NCBI GenBank assembly: GCA_964352615.1 | Contig: CAYGSG010000004.1 | Span: 1 to 64,000 of the forward strand | Origin: OFTM382 sp964352615 | Lineage (GTDB): Bacteria; Planctomycetota; Phycisphaerae; Phycisphaerales; UBA1924 | Direction: 5' to 3' | DNA length: 64,000 nucleotides | Part shown: positions 44,549 through 53,212 of the stretch, piece after piece | Layout: every line of letters starts with the position of its first letter | Position numbering within the stretch: position 1 is the stretch's first letter | Made by a program: the position numbers and the translations under genes | The notes under the pieces: generated by a model | What the model saw: only the letters and a program-made list of their open reading frames with translations | What the model was told of the DNA's origin: nothing | Database searches by the model: none

Positions 44549-45407
44549 CGATCGGGACACGGCGCGATAGCCTCCATCCTTGCTGATCCTGCACATACAC
44601 GAGCCACCAGGAACGCCGGGCTGGCCCGCTTGCGGCATCGATCCGAAACGCCCAAGCGTCCGATGTTGACGTGAGCGTGATCTCTCTGGCTGAGTCCTGC
44701 CGGCCTGTTCGATCGATCGCCGCACCGGCTGGTACCGAAGGACTCTCACCATTCTTGCGGGCCTCCGCCAGCCGTTCAACGCCGGACAGCCCGGACGCGC
44801 GCGCGACGGATTCGACGATGGGCCATGGAGCTGTGTTCACGTTGAGGATGGCCGGGAGGTCCAGCTCGGCGAGGTCGAATGCGATGAGCGCTCCGGACTG
44901 CGGGCCGAGGCGCTCGTCGGCAGCCATTGGCGGGTACCACGACGGCTCACCGGTGAGCACCGCGCGGTTCGACCATCCGTCCAGTCCGAGTGCCGCAGCT
45001 TGTTCGGACGGGACATCGCGGATCTGTGCGCTGCGTTCGGGCAGCATCCGCTGGCCTAAAGGCGTGTCGCGCACCGTCGCAACTGGCAGCATGCCGCGCA
45101 GGTCGAACGCGGTAATCGAGACGGATGCTCTACGCGAGCCTTCGTTCCAGGCCAGTTGATCGACATCGGTAGAGGGCGCGGCGGCATCGATGGGAAGCAC
45201 GATGCCCGCTGCCTCATCTGCGAGCCATGTTTGGATCCGTGCCTCAAACGTGGGCATTGAGCCATCGATCATTGCGGCTAGGTCCGTTTGCCGGGACGAC
45301 CGGTGCAGACTTGTGGAACGGCTTGCGAGCAGAGCCAGGGCCGGCACGACAAGCACGAGGGTCGAGAGGACGAGCAAGAGCGCAATGCCGCGACGGGAGC
45401 GGTTCAT
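44541..45407 (-). CDS. gspK: GspK-like minor pseudopilin
   Basis: A 288-residue protein with a prepilin-like N-terminus (RRGIALLLVLSTLVLVVPAL) lacking Glu at +5, as is usual for GspK. A helix-hairpin-helix-type region (LPAILNVNTAPWPIVESVAR) is a GspK hallmark. It caps the pseudopilus tip with the I and J proteins, which are encoded directly upstream. Confidence 0.8.
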   Translation of the reverse strand: MNRSRRGIALLLVLSTLVLVVPALALLASRSTSLHRSSRQTDLAAMIDGSMPTFEARIQTWLADEAAGIVLPIDAAAPSTDVDQLAWNEGSRRASVSITAFDLRGMLPVATVRDTPLGQRMLPERSAQIRDVPSEQAAALGLDGWSNRAVLTGEPSWYPPMAADERLGPQSGALIAFDLAELDLPAILNVNTAPWPIVESVARASGLSGVERLAEARKNGESPSVPAGAAIDRTGRQDSAREITLTSTSDAWAFRIDAASGPARRSWWLVYVQDQQGWRLSRRVPIDA

Positions 45408-45925
45408 GGCAGCTCCTCGGCTGGAAGGACGATGACACGGGCCTCGCTGTTCGTTGCAGCAATGGTGAATCGGACCTGGTCGGGCTCATCGGGCAGCCTG
45501 ACTTGTTCGGCCGTCGCATCGGTGATCTGGTGGATGACCACGCGGGGCTCACCGAGTGGCCGCTGCTGGTCATCGGTGAACGCTACTGCAAGATGGTCGT
45601 GGGCCGGGTCGTGCTGAATCCGTACCCAGGTCGCGAGCTCAAGCTCGCCGCTGGGCACCGCGACCCACCACCGCGTAGGGACGAGCAGTTCGCCTTGTTG
45701 ATCCACGCGAGCTGTACGGCCATCGGTTGATCGGAGTGTTAGCTCTTCGATGAAGAGGATCGCGCGATCCAGATCGGTGGAATCGAGCCGGGCGTCGAGT
45801 GTTGGAACTGAGCTGCGCGAAACCGATGTGATCCACGAGACGCAAGCACCAGCGACCAGCGAGAGCAACGCCAGTGCCGCGAGCATCTCGACGAGCGTGA
45901 GGCCGCGCCTGGTGTGGGTGGTCAT
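45404..45925 (-). CDS. GspJ-like pseudopilin
   Basis: The protein is 173 residues from the ATG at 45925. The prepilin motif is RRGLTLVEMLAALALL, with cleavage expected after Gly and Glu at +5. A beta-rich C-terminal domain follows. The I-J-K order and length fit GspJ. A longer frame upstream overlaps the preceding gene and is rejected. Confidence 0.75.
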   Translation of the reverse strand: MTTHTRRGLTLVEMLAALALLSLVAGACVSWITSVSRSSVPTLDARLDSTDLDRAILFIEELTLRSTDGRTARVDQQGELLVPTRWWVAVPSGELELATWVRIQHDPAHDHLAVAFTDDQQRPLGEPRVVIHQITDATAEQVRLPDEPDQVRFTIAATNSEARVIVLPAEELP

Positions 45926-46275
45926 GGCTGCACCTCTGTGCTCTCCGGCATAGGCTGCCAGAGCAGCACGCTTGCGTTCTTCCACGACCAACGCAGCCAT
46001 TCTCCGTTGTCGGAGCTACTCACCAGTACGAGATAGACAGGTTCGCCGTCTAGCTCTTCGAGCGCCAGTGTTCCTTCACTCAGGATGGCCTGCTCTTCAT
46101 CGGAGAGGCTGGCCAGAGCGTTGCGGAGCCTAGCAGTATCCTCGACGACCGATTCGGAGCTCAAGGCGCTGAGCCTTGCGGCATCCCGCATTAGCGGGAT
46201 GCACGCACCGGTCATGACGGCCAGCAGCGCAGCCGATGCGAGGACTTCCACAAGCGTGAGCCCGCGAGAGTTCAC
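45922..46275 (-). CDS. GspI-like pseudopilin
   Basis: A 117-residue protein. The prepilin motif is SRGLTLVEVLASAALLAVM with Glu at +5. Small size and position ahead of the J- and K-like genes fit GspI. Both ends overlap neighbouring genes by four bases. Confidence 0.75.
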   Translation of the reverse strand: MNSRGLTLVEVLASAALLAVMTGACIPLMRDAARLSALSSESVVEDTARLRNALASLSDEEQAILSEGTLALEELDGEPVYLVLVSSSDNGEWLRWSWKNASVLLWQPMPESTEVQP

Positions 46276-46718
46276 GGGATTTCTCCCATTCGCACGCGCC
46301 CGAGAAGGCCGTCGATGCGGATTTCGACTCGATCGTTCGGGCCAGTGAGCACAAGTACGACATCCTCGCTGCGGCCCGCCGGGTTGATGATGTACAGCCA
46401 GTCGCGGGACGACCAGTTCGAAGTCTCCAACGTGAAGCCGCTAGGCAGCGAGCGCTGCATCACGGTCTCATCATCTGCCGCTATCGCGATGAGCTTGCTG
46501 CCAGCCGTCGTAACCCGTAGCGGCCCAGTGGTCCGTGCCATCGATCGAGCTGCCCCGTCCAGCTCCACGATGGCATGCAGCGATCGTTGCAGCTCTCGCT
46601 CAGGGGAACCAGCCACCACGCCGCGTGCCAGCACGGCGGTCGCCAGCGCAAGCAGCACGATGACCGCCATCGTCTCGATGAGCGTGACGGCTCTCCCTGC
46701 TGATCGATGGGATGTCAT
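46272..46718 (-). CDS. GspH-like pseudopilin
   Basis: A 148-residue protein. The prepilin-type N-terminus is GRAVTLIETMAVIVLLALAT, with Glu at the expected position. A beta domain follows (LYIINPAGRSEDVVLVLTG). The position after the major pseudopilin gene fits GspH. Confidence 0.75.
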   Translation of the reverse strand: MTSHRSAGRAVTLIETMAVIVLLALATAVLARGVVAGSPERELQRSLHAIVELDGAARSMARTTGPLRVTTAGSKLIAIAADDETVMQRSLPSGFTLETSNWSSRDWLYIINPAGRSEDVVLVLTGPNDRVEIRIDGLLGRVRMGEIP

Positions 46719-47152
46719 GGCCCGGTTTCCTTGGCGCGGAGGTCCAGACTCGATAGATCGGTGTTTTCGCCGGTTCCACCCGGCTGACCGTCAGCCCCCA
46801 GGCTGATGACCTCGTACGGGTGGCCATCGGGCCCGGGCACCACGAACTGGTACGCGTTGCCCCACGGGTCGAGCAGCTGCTGAGGGCTCAGGTAGTACGC
46901 CGAGGTTGGCGATGCGTTGCCGTCGGTGAGCACGGCCAAGCCGGTCGCGGCATCGGGCCATTGGCCCGTATCGATCTTGTACGACTCGACCTTGCCGATC
47001 ACGATGCCGATACCGGTCTTGGCGATCTCACGCTTGCCCTTGCCAAACGCGCCCGAGAAGCCAAGAGAGAGCGTTGCGGCGATGATGCCCAGCAGCACCA
47101 CGACCGCGAGCACCTCTACAAGCGTCATGCCCGGGCGAGAAGCGATCTTCAT
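46715..47152 (-). CDS. gspG: GspG major pseudopilin
   Basis: A 145-residue protein. The prepilin motif is RPGMTLVEVLAVVVLLGII. The C-terminal domain has the GspG signature: LLDPWGNAYQF, then GHPYEVISLGADGQPGG and GENTDLSS, the calcium-binding loop. It polymerises into the pseudopilus that pushes substrates through the secretin. Confidence 0.92.
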   Translation of the reverse strand: MKIASRPGMTLVEVLAVVVLLGIIAATLSLGFSGAFGKGKREIAKTGIGIVIGKVESYKIDTGQWPDAATGLAVLTDGNASPTSAYYLSPQQLLDPWGNAYQFVVPGPDGHPYEVISLGADGQPGGTGENTDLSSLDLRAKETGP

Positions 47153-48375
47153 CGGATGATCTCCTGGAGACGGATGAGGGGCAGCACCGCGCCCATCACG
47201 ACAAGGCCGATCACTCCCGACAACGCGAGCACGACGGCCGGTTCTGCGATGCGGGCCAGCGCATCGATGGCCCGCTCGGCTCTGCGGCGCTCGCGGCTGG
47301 CGATCGCAGCGAGCACATCGGGCAGTTCGCCCGCGGTCTCGCCGATGTGCAGCAGCCTTGAAGTAGTAGGGTCAATGGAGGTGTTCTCTTGCAGAGCCTC
47401 GCTGAACGCTTCGCCCGCTGAGACGCGTTGTGCTGCTGTAAGAATCGAATCGCGCAGGCCTGCAGACCCCAAGCCTCGGAGCGTTGCTGCGGCTGTCTGC
47501 AGCGCTTCAACGAGCGGGATGCCAACACTCAAGAGTTCCGAGAGCACTCCGAAGAGACCAGCGACCCGAACACGGCGAACGACTCTCGGTGTGACCCGAT
47601 CGGCGAGTTGCCCGATCCAGGCTCGTAGTCCCGCGGATCGCGCGATGACGAGGCGAGCCGCGATAGCGAGCAGCGGCAGTGCGATGAGCATCAGCGGACC
47701 GAAACGCAGCAGGCCCTGACCCAAGGCGATGATCGCAAGCGTGAGCCCCGGTGGCTCGACACCCGCATCGGTCAGCATCGACACCAAGTCAGGCAGCGTG
47801 CGGCTGGACAGGAAAACCACGACACCGATCCCCACGCACAAGACGATCAACGGATACGTCAGGATTGCGATCAGCTTGGAGGTCAGCGCCGATGAGCGTT
47901 CCTGGCGATCTGACAGGCGTTGCAACACAGCAGCCAGCGTGCCAGCCGACTCACCGGCCCTGAGCATCTCCACCTCGACCCCGTCGAACCACGCACGCTC
48001 TTTCGCGCACGCGCCAGCGAAGCTAGTGCCGGCGCTGACCTCAGCGCGGAGGCTCGCGGTCAAGCTGTGGAGCGGGCCGGAGGAGCCGCCGACGCTCGAC
48101 AGCGCCTCGCTGATCGGCAGACCGGCATCGAGCATGGTGGACAGCGCATCGAACGCCTCGGCTTTGAGAGGCTGGCGGCGGCCTCGCAGGTACTCATCCA
48201 GCCATGTTCTCCAGAAGCTGGCCGAGCCGGTTGATCGCACGGCCCGCATGTCAACGACCTGCAGCCCCACGCGCAGCAGGCTCGATCGCAGCTCCGCCGC
48301 CGTCGTCGCCTGCATGCGGCCCTTGCGCGCCGGGCCGCCGGTGTGCGGGATCGCCGTGTAGCGGAAGACCGTCAC
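47149..48375 (-). CDS. gspF: GspF inner-membrane platform protein
   Basis: A 408-residue protein with the two repeated T2SSF domains, LSTMLDAGLPISEALSSVGG and LSELLSVGIPLVEALQTAA. Three membrane segments are seen near 175-195, 225-245 and at the C-terminus (LALSGVIGLVVMGAVLPLI). It couples the ATPase to pseudopilus assembly. Confidence 0.92.
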   Translation of the reverse strand: MTVFRYTAIPHTGGPARKGRMQATTAAELRSSLLRVGLQVVDMRAVRSTGSASFWRTWLDEYLRGRRQPLKAEAFDALSTMLDAGLPISEALSSVGGSSGPLHSLTASLRAEVSAGTSFAGACAKERAWFDGVEVEMLRAGESAGTLAAVLQRLSDRQERSSALTSKLIAILTYPLIVLCVGIGVVVFLSSRTLPDLVSMLTDAGVEPPGLTLAIIALGQGLLRFGPLMLIALPLLAIAARLVIARSAGLRAWIGQLADRVTPRVVRRVRVAGLFGVLSELLSVGIPLVEALQTAAATLRGLGSAGLRDSILTAAQRVSAGEAFSEALQENTSIDPTTSRLLHIGETAGELPDVLAAIASRERRRAERAIDALARIAEPAVVLALSGVIGLVVMGAVLPLIRLQEIIR

Positions 48376-49907
48376 GCCTGAACCTCTGCGTCGGGCTCCG
48401 CTTCGATGGCCGCGTCTTCACGACCGAGACCCGAGAGCACCCGGGCAACCTCGGCGTGGGTCGTAACACCGATGCTGGCCAGACGCTTGCCCTCGTCCTC
48501 GAGGCTGCGCGTTCCGGCCGCTTGAGCGGTATCGCGGATCGTCATGGCGGTCGCACCCGATGAGATGAGTGAGCGGATCTCGTCTGAGATTTCTAGCAGC
48601 TCGTACACACCCAACCGGCCGGAGTAGCCCGAGGCGAAGCACGCTTCGCAGCCCTTTCCTTGGCAGTCCTCGTGGAGCTTGCGGACGAGCCGCTGGGCGA
48701 GCACCGCCGAGAGCGAAGCGCTGACCAGGTACGGCTCGACGCCCAGGTCTACCAATCGCGTCACGGCGCTAGCCGCGTCGTTGGTGTGCAGCGTCGAGAA
48801 CACCAGGTGGCCCGTCAGGCTCGCCTGGATCGCGGTGCGCGCCGTATCGGCATCCCGGATCTCGCCCACCATCACCACGTCGGGGTCCTGCCGCAAGATA
48901 TGCCGCAGGCCGCTCGCGAACGTGACCCCCTTCTTCGTGTTGACCTGCGCCTGGCTGATCGCGATGCCCGATGACGACAGCTCGTACTCGATCGGATCTT
49001 CGATCGTCATGATGTTGAGGTCGCCACGCCGGTCGAAGCTCTCGTCGGTCGCCAGCCAGCGCAGCGTCGTGTAAAGCGTGGTAGTCTTGCCCGAGCCCGT
49101 CGGACCTGTTACGAGCACGATGCCGCTTGTGCGCGAGGCACGCGCCAGAAACCTTGGTCGAAGGTCGCCTGGCATGCCCAGCGCCGCCAGGTCTCGCGGC
49201 TGGGCCTTGGACTCGGCCTCCAGGAGCCTGAGCACCGCACGCTCCCCGTGGCGGGTAGGAAGCGTGCTGATGCGCAGATCGATCGTGCGGCCCGAACCGA
49301 TCGTCACCGTGCATCGACCGTCCTGGGGCAGCCTCCGCTCGGCGATGTCCATCTTGCCGAGCACCTTCACGCGGCTGACCAGCGGCGGGCCGATGGAAGC
49401 GGGCAGCTCGCGCAATGTCTGCAGCACGCCGTCTACTCGGAACCGCACCAGCGTGCGGTCACCCAACGGCTGGAGGTGCAGGTCGCTTGCGTTGCGGCGG
49501 CACGCCTCGAACAGCATCGCGTCGAGCAGGCGCACGACCGGTGCCTTGCCGTCGGTCGAGAGCAGATCGCGATCGGCGCTGTCGATGAGCGCTTCGATGT
49601 CCGCTGCATCGGGCTCGTAGCTCTCCCCATCAGCCTGCACGGATCGATCGCTGTACGCCGCGTCGATTCTGCTTGCAAGCGTCTCCGCGTCGAGCACCGA
49701 GCACTCGACGGGTCTCCCAAGCCTCACGCCGATGTTGTGCGGGACGCATCGAGGCGTGGAATCGGCGACGAGTAGCTGTTCTGTGGAGTCAAGAGTGCCC
49801 GCGCTGAGCACCAGATGGAGCCTTGAAAAGTCGTGCGACACGTTCGCCATGAACTCAGGCGATGGTGCTGCTTGCGAGACCTCGACCTTTACGTCCAAGG
49901 CCGTCAC
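48372..49907 (-). CDS. gspE: GspE secretion ATPase
   Basis: A 511-residue protein. The N-terminal domain is followed by the ATPase core with Walker A GPTGSGKTTTLY near 270, the Asp box MTIEDPIEY, Walker B DPDVVMVGEIRDADTA and the His box LVFSTLHTNDA. A cysteine-rich zinc-type loop (CQGKGCEACF) is partly conserved, with three cysteines rather than four. It powers pseudopilus assembly at the cytoplasmic membrane. Confidence 0.94.
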   Translation of the reverse strand: MTALDVKVEVSQAAPSPEFMANVSHDFSRLHLVLSAGTLDSTEQLLVADSTPRCVPHNIGVRLGRPVECSVLDAETLASRIDAAYSDRSVQADGESYEPDAADIEALIDSADRDLLSTDGKAPVVRLLDAMLFEACRRNASDLHLQPLGDRTLVRFRVDGVLQTLRELPASIGPPLVSRVKVLGKMDIAERRLPQDGRCTVTIGSGRTIDLRISTLPTRHGERAVLRLLEAESKAQPRDLAALGMPGDLRPRFLARASRTSGIVLVTGPTGSGKTTTLYTTLRWLATDESFDRRGDLNIMTIEDPIEYELSSSGIAISQAQVNTKKGVTFASGLRHILRQDPDVVMVGEIRDADTARTAIQASLTGHLVFSTLHTNDAASAVTRLVDLGVEPYLVSASLSAVLAQRLVRKLHEDCQGKGCEACFASGYSGRLGVYELLEISDEIRSLISSGATAMTIRDTAQAAGTRSLEDEGKRLASIGVTTHAEVARVLSGLGREDAAIEAEPDAEVQA

Positions 49908-52045
49908 CGGATCATCCTCGGCGCAACCTCGGGCCAGCCGTCATCAACACCCGCTGCATCGGTCTGCTGATCGCTCAGGAACCGAAGATCCGCGAACGTC
50001 GGTGACCTGAGCACCTCGGCCCGTATGAACACGTAGAACTTGCTCTTTGAGTTGGAACGGGACCGGTTCTTGAAGAGCTCCCCGATCAGCGGGATGCTGC
50101 CAAGGCCGGGGACGCGCGTCTCGGCGTCTCCGTCCGTGTTCACTTCGATGCCGCCGACCGCCACCGTGTAGCCATCGGGGATCGTTGCCACACTCGATAC
50201 GCTTGTCTGCTGCCGCGGTGGCGGAAGGCTCGCGCTGGCCGACTCGCCCACAAAGGCGCTGAGCGACACCGAGTATTCGAGACGCACGTGCCCGCCCTCG
50301 GCAATCTGCGGCGTGACCTGCACCTGCGTGCCCGCCGACTCTGAGCCACCGAACGATGTAGTGGCCACTGTGTCCGATGCGTTGGTGCTCAGGAACGGCG
50401 CTTCGAGCACCGCGTCCAGTGTCGCGGGCGAGTTGTTCTCAACAAGCACACGCGGCGTGCTGACCGATCGCCCTTGATTGACGGCTTCAAGTGCGCGCAC
50501 CACCACGCTGAACTCACCCGGCGTCAGCACCACGCCGGTCAGGCCCGCCCCGGCCCCGCCGACCGCCGTGGCTGCGGCATCGGCGCCCAAGCCGAAGAGC
50601 GATGACAACCTACCGATCGAGTTGTCGGGGCCATCAATGAGCCGGTCGATCTCGACGCCCAGGTCAAGGCTCTCGTCATCGCTCAGACTGACCATCAGCA
50701 CCTCGAGCATCACCTGAGCTTGGCGGACATCCAGCCGCTCGATGAGCGATTCGACCCGCGAGTGCTCCGCAGGAGTCGCCACCGCAAAGAGCGAGTTGCT
50801 CGCGCGGTCAGCCACAAGATTCGGGAGCTCTTGGGTGTCCAGGCCCCCGCCTACGGCCGAGGGAGCTGCCGCGCTCGGACGCGATGCCAAAACTGGCAAA
50901 GGCTGATCATCGCCCTCGATCACATCAGACCCCGGCAGCGCAAGCAGCTGCTCAAGCAGCGGCAGCACATCGTCCACATCGCGGTTCTTGAGCACGTACT
51001 GCCGAGCGGGCCTGCGGCTCGCCTCGGGCACGGAATCGAGTTCCGTAAGCACACGCTGCACCGCGGCGTGATCGTCTTCGGTCCCCGTGACAAGCAGCGC
51101 GCCGGTCAGATCATTGACAAGAAGCCTTCGCCGATCATCCGACTCCAGATCGAGCGCGGACTGTTCGAGCAGCTTCGCGATCTCTGCGGCGCCGAAGGCA
51201 GCGGGCGTGTACGACTGGGTCCGCACAGGGGGTAGAGAGTCGAGAGACTCCAAGAGCATCCGCCAGCGAGCTGCGTCGCGGGCCGGCGCGATGATGAACA
51301 GCTCGTTGTTCTTCGCGAGCAGCTTGCCCGCGTAGGGCCTGCTGCCAAGCGTCGACACAGACTCTGCGACAGATGTGGCAAGCTCGCTCAGAGCTTCTGC
51401 GCTGCGTGATCGCGGCAGGTAGCGCGTGGCCGTGACCATGGATGCACTACCGTCGATCCGGTCGAGCATGGCACCGATCTCGGCCAGGCGAGCGCCGTCA
51501 TCCGAGACCACAACGAACGCCGTTCCAGGAACCGCCTCGGCTGAACCTAGGCCGTCACTCAGCAGCGGTTTGATGGCCTCGATCAGGCTCGAGGCCGAAC
51601 GGTGCTGCGCCTCGATGATCATCGAGCCGAACAGGCCGCCCAGAGGCGCCGGCTGGTCCAGGAACGCGGGGCCACGTCCCGACCGGCTGGCCTCATTGGC
51701 GCGCACCACCGCGAGCCCGCCGTCCGTCATTTCCACAAACACCCAGCCTCTTGATGCCAACACGCTAGACGCCAGCGGGAAGAGCTCGTCGGACTGAACC
51801 GACCCAGCTCCCCGAAGCGTCACCTCTCCGCGCAGCTGCGCTTGGTCGTAGGTAACGGCCATGCCCGCTTGATTCGCCGCGAGATCCACAAGGCGGGCAA
51901 GATCGAGGCGATCCGGAAGACTCACCCGCTCAGCAGCGGCGATGTCATCCTGCCCGTTCGAGACTCCCGTAATCAGGCAGACGAGCGCTGCCACCGCCAG
52001 AAGCCGTGACCGACTACTCGAACTCTCAGCGCACCAAGCACCCAT
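49904..52045 (-). CDS. gspD: GspD secretin, first gene of the type II secretion operon
   Basis: A 713-residue protein with an N-terminal signal (LLAVAALVCLITGVSNGQ). N-domains are followed by the secretin domain, with VMLEVLMVSLSDDESLDLGV, STPRVLVENNSPA and the typical VPGLGSIPLIGELF near the end. It forms the outer-membrane channel. It opens a chain of twelve genes linked by 4- or 8-base overlaps, which strongly implies a single operon. No prepilin peptidase is encoded here. Confidence 0.92.
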   Translation of the reverse strand: MGAWCAESSSSRSRLLAVAALVCLITGVSNGQDDIAAAERVSLPDRLDLARLVDLAANQAGMAVTYDQAQLRGEVTLRGAGSVQSDELFPLASSVLASRGWVFVEMTDGGLAVVRANEASRSGRGPAFLDQPAPLGGLFGSMIIEAQHRSASSLIEAIKPLLSDGLGSAEAVPGTAFVVVSDDGARLAEIGAMLDRIDGSASMVTATRYLPRSRSAEALSELATSVAESVSTLGSRPYAGKLLAKNNELFIIAPARDAARWRMLLESLDSLPPVRTQSYTPAAFGAAEIAKLLEQSALDLESDDRRRLLVNDLTGALLVTGTEDDHAAVQRVLTELDSVPEASRRPARQYVLKNRDVDDVLPLLEQLLALPGSDVIEGDDQPLPVLASRPSAAAPSAVGGGLDTQELPNLVADRASNSLFAVATPAEHSRVESLIERLDVRQAQVMLEVLMVSLSDDESLDLGVEIDRLIDGPDNSIGRLSSLFGLGADAAATAVGGAGAGLTGVVLTPGEFSVVVRALEAVNQGRSVSTPRVLVENNSPATLDAVLEAPFLSTNASDTVATTSFGGSESAGTQVQVTPQIAEGGHVRLEYSVSLSAFVGESASASLPPPRQQTSVSSVATIPDGYTVAVGGIEVNTDGDAETRVPGLGSIPLIGELFKNRSRSNSKSKFYVFIRAEVLRSPTFADLRFLSDQQTDAAGVDDGWPEVAPRMIR

Positions 52046-52210
52046 CGCTGCAGGGTACCTGCTGCTCGGCGATCCCGATAGAGGAAATCCGATGGCCTAG
52101 GGCGCGCGCTCGCCGGTCTCCCCTGCTCCGACCAGGCTCGTGCAAAGAAAAACCCTTGCACCCCCCACCGCTCGCGCTATGTCTGTGAGGTCAGAGCAAG
52201 CTGCTCTGAA

Positions 52211-52322
52211 CCGGGCGTAGAAACCCAACCACGCAATGCTCGACCATATGGGTCGGACCACGCCGGATAAGGCCCTAGGCCCCAAGAAGGCGTGCCTTCG
52301 CGTGGAGGTTTCTACGGTCCGG
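52211..52322 (+). ncRNA. candidate structured RNA with a three-way junction
   Basis: The outer stem pairs CGTAGAAACC (52216-52225) with GGTTTCTACG (52307-52316), 10 perfect base pairs, extended outwards by CCGG/CCGG. Inside it, CCACGC (52229-52234) pairs with GCGTGG (52300-52305). That stem encloses two hairpins: CGACC-ATATG-GGTCG (52241-52255) and CACGCC/GGCGTG (52259-52294), the latter capped by GGCC-CTA-GGCC (52271-52281). The element ends 32 bases before a 46-aa gene. No known RNA class is recognised, and either strand is possible. Confidence 0.45.
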
Positions 52323-52347
52323 CCCACCAGCGACCAAGGAGCACACC

Positions 52348-52488
52348 ATGACCGAAGAAGACATCACCGAAGAACTCACCAGGATCACCGACGACCTCCA
52401 CGCCATCGTGTTCAGCCTCAAGATCCTCGGGCGGGAGTTTGGCCAGCGGAGCTCAACTTCGGATGTCGCGCCCGGTCAGCAGCGCTAG
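52348..52488 (+). CDS. 46-aa acidic helical protein
   Basis: A short gene with AAGGAG seven bases before the ATG. The protein starts MTEEDITEELTRITDDLH, followed by a hydrophobic helix (AIVFSLKILGREFG) and a polar tail. The strong ribosome binding site, amphipathic pattern and structured upstream element support it. The function is unknown; a small regulator or copy-control peptide is conceivable given the neighbouring partition and replication genes. Confidence 0.55.
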   Translation: MTEEDITEELTRITDDLHAIVFSLKILGREFGQRSSTSDVAPGQQR

Positions 52489-52621
52489 CTGGCGGCGTAG
52501 CCATCACGACACAACCACGAGGATGTTGGCAGTCAGGGGTTCGGTCGCCGGACACCCCCTCGCGGTCACTGGAATTTCGCTACTTCATGGACCAGTCGAT
52601 CGGGTCATATGGACCAATCAA

Positions 52622-53212
52622 CTAAGCCCGCTTGAGCGCGGTCCGTAAGTAATCGCACACTGCCTCTTCGTATTCGGCCATCCCGACCGCGTCGCCCTTC
52701 GAGGGCCGGCGGAGCGGCTCGCCTCGCCGGGGGTTGGCCGCCATTGCCTCCTCGGCGATCGCCAGCACAGACCACATCGCGCGCGAAGCCTGGGCGTACG
52801 AGACCTTGCTGCCAAACGCGTGGCTGATGGAATCGAGCGTGGCCTCGATCCGGTCGCTCTCCCCGTCGGTCACCAAGAACTTCTTGTTGACGTGAAACCT
52901 GCCGGGGCCCGGATGGGGTCGTCTCGGAACAGCCGGGCTCAGATGGACCGGAGGCTCCACAGCGGCCCGAGCGGGCGGCGCCCTCCTCGCCCCCCCCACT
53001 ACCGCTCCGTTGGATGGCGCTGCCACTGGAACCGGATCAGGCTGGGGAGCATTAATCGGACTTTGTTGGGGTTCCGCTTGATGCACAGGCTGCGGCGCGG
53101 GTTCTGGCGCTGGCTGCGGAACCGGAGCCGGGATCGCTGGAGCTGACACCGCCGCGGCCAGCCTTGACCGAACCGGATCAACCGCGTCATCTGTCGGAGC
53201 TCGCCTAGGCAT
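52622..53212 (-). CDS. ParA partner, candidate centromere-binding protein
   Basis: A 196-residue protein. The first ~110 residues are a Pro/Ala-rich disordered region. The C-terminal part (FHVNKKFLVTDGESDRIEAT, ISHAFGSKVSYAQASRAMWS) could be a small DNA-binding domain of the ribbon-helix-helix kind. It overlaps the parA stop by eight bases, the normal place for the ParB-like partner, so the role is inferred mainly from position. Its coding strand contains an AGTGGGGGGG site. Confidence 0.55.
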   Translation of the reverse strand: MPRRAPTDDAVDPVRSRLAAAVSAPAIPAPVPQPAPEPAPQPVHQAEPQQSPINAPQPDPVPVAAPSNGAVVGGARRAPPARAAVEPPVHLSPAVPRRPHPGPGRFHVNKKFLVTDGESDRIEATLDSISHAFGSKVSYAQASRAMWSVLAIAEEAMAANPRRGEPLRRPSKGDAVGMAEYEEAVCDYLRTALKRA

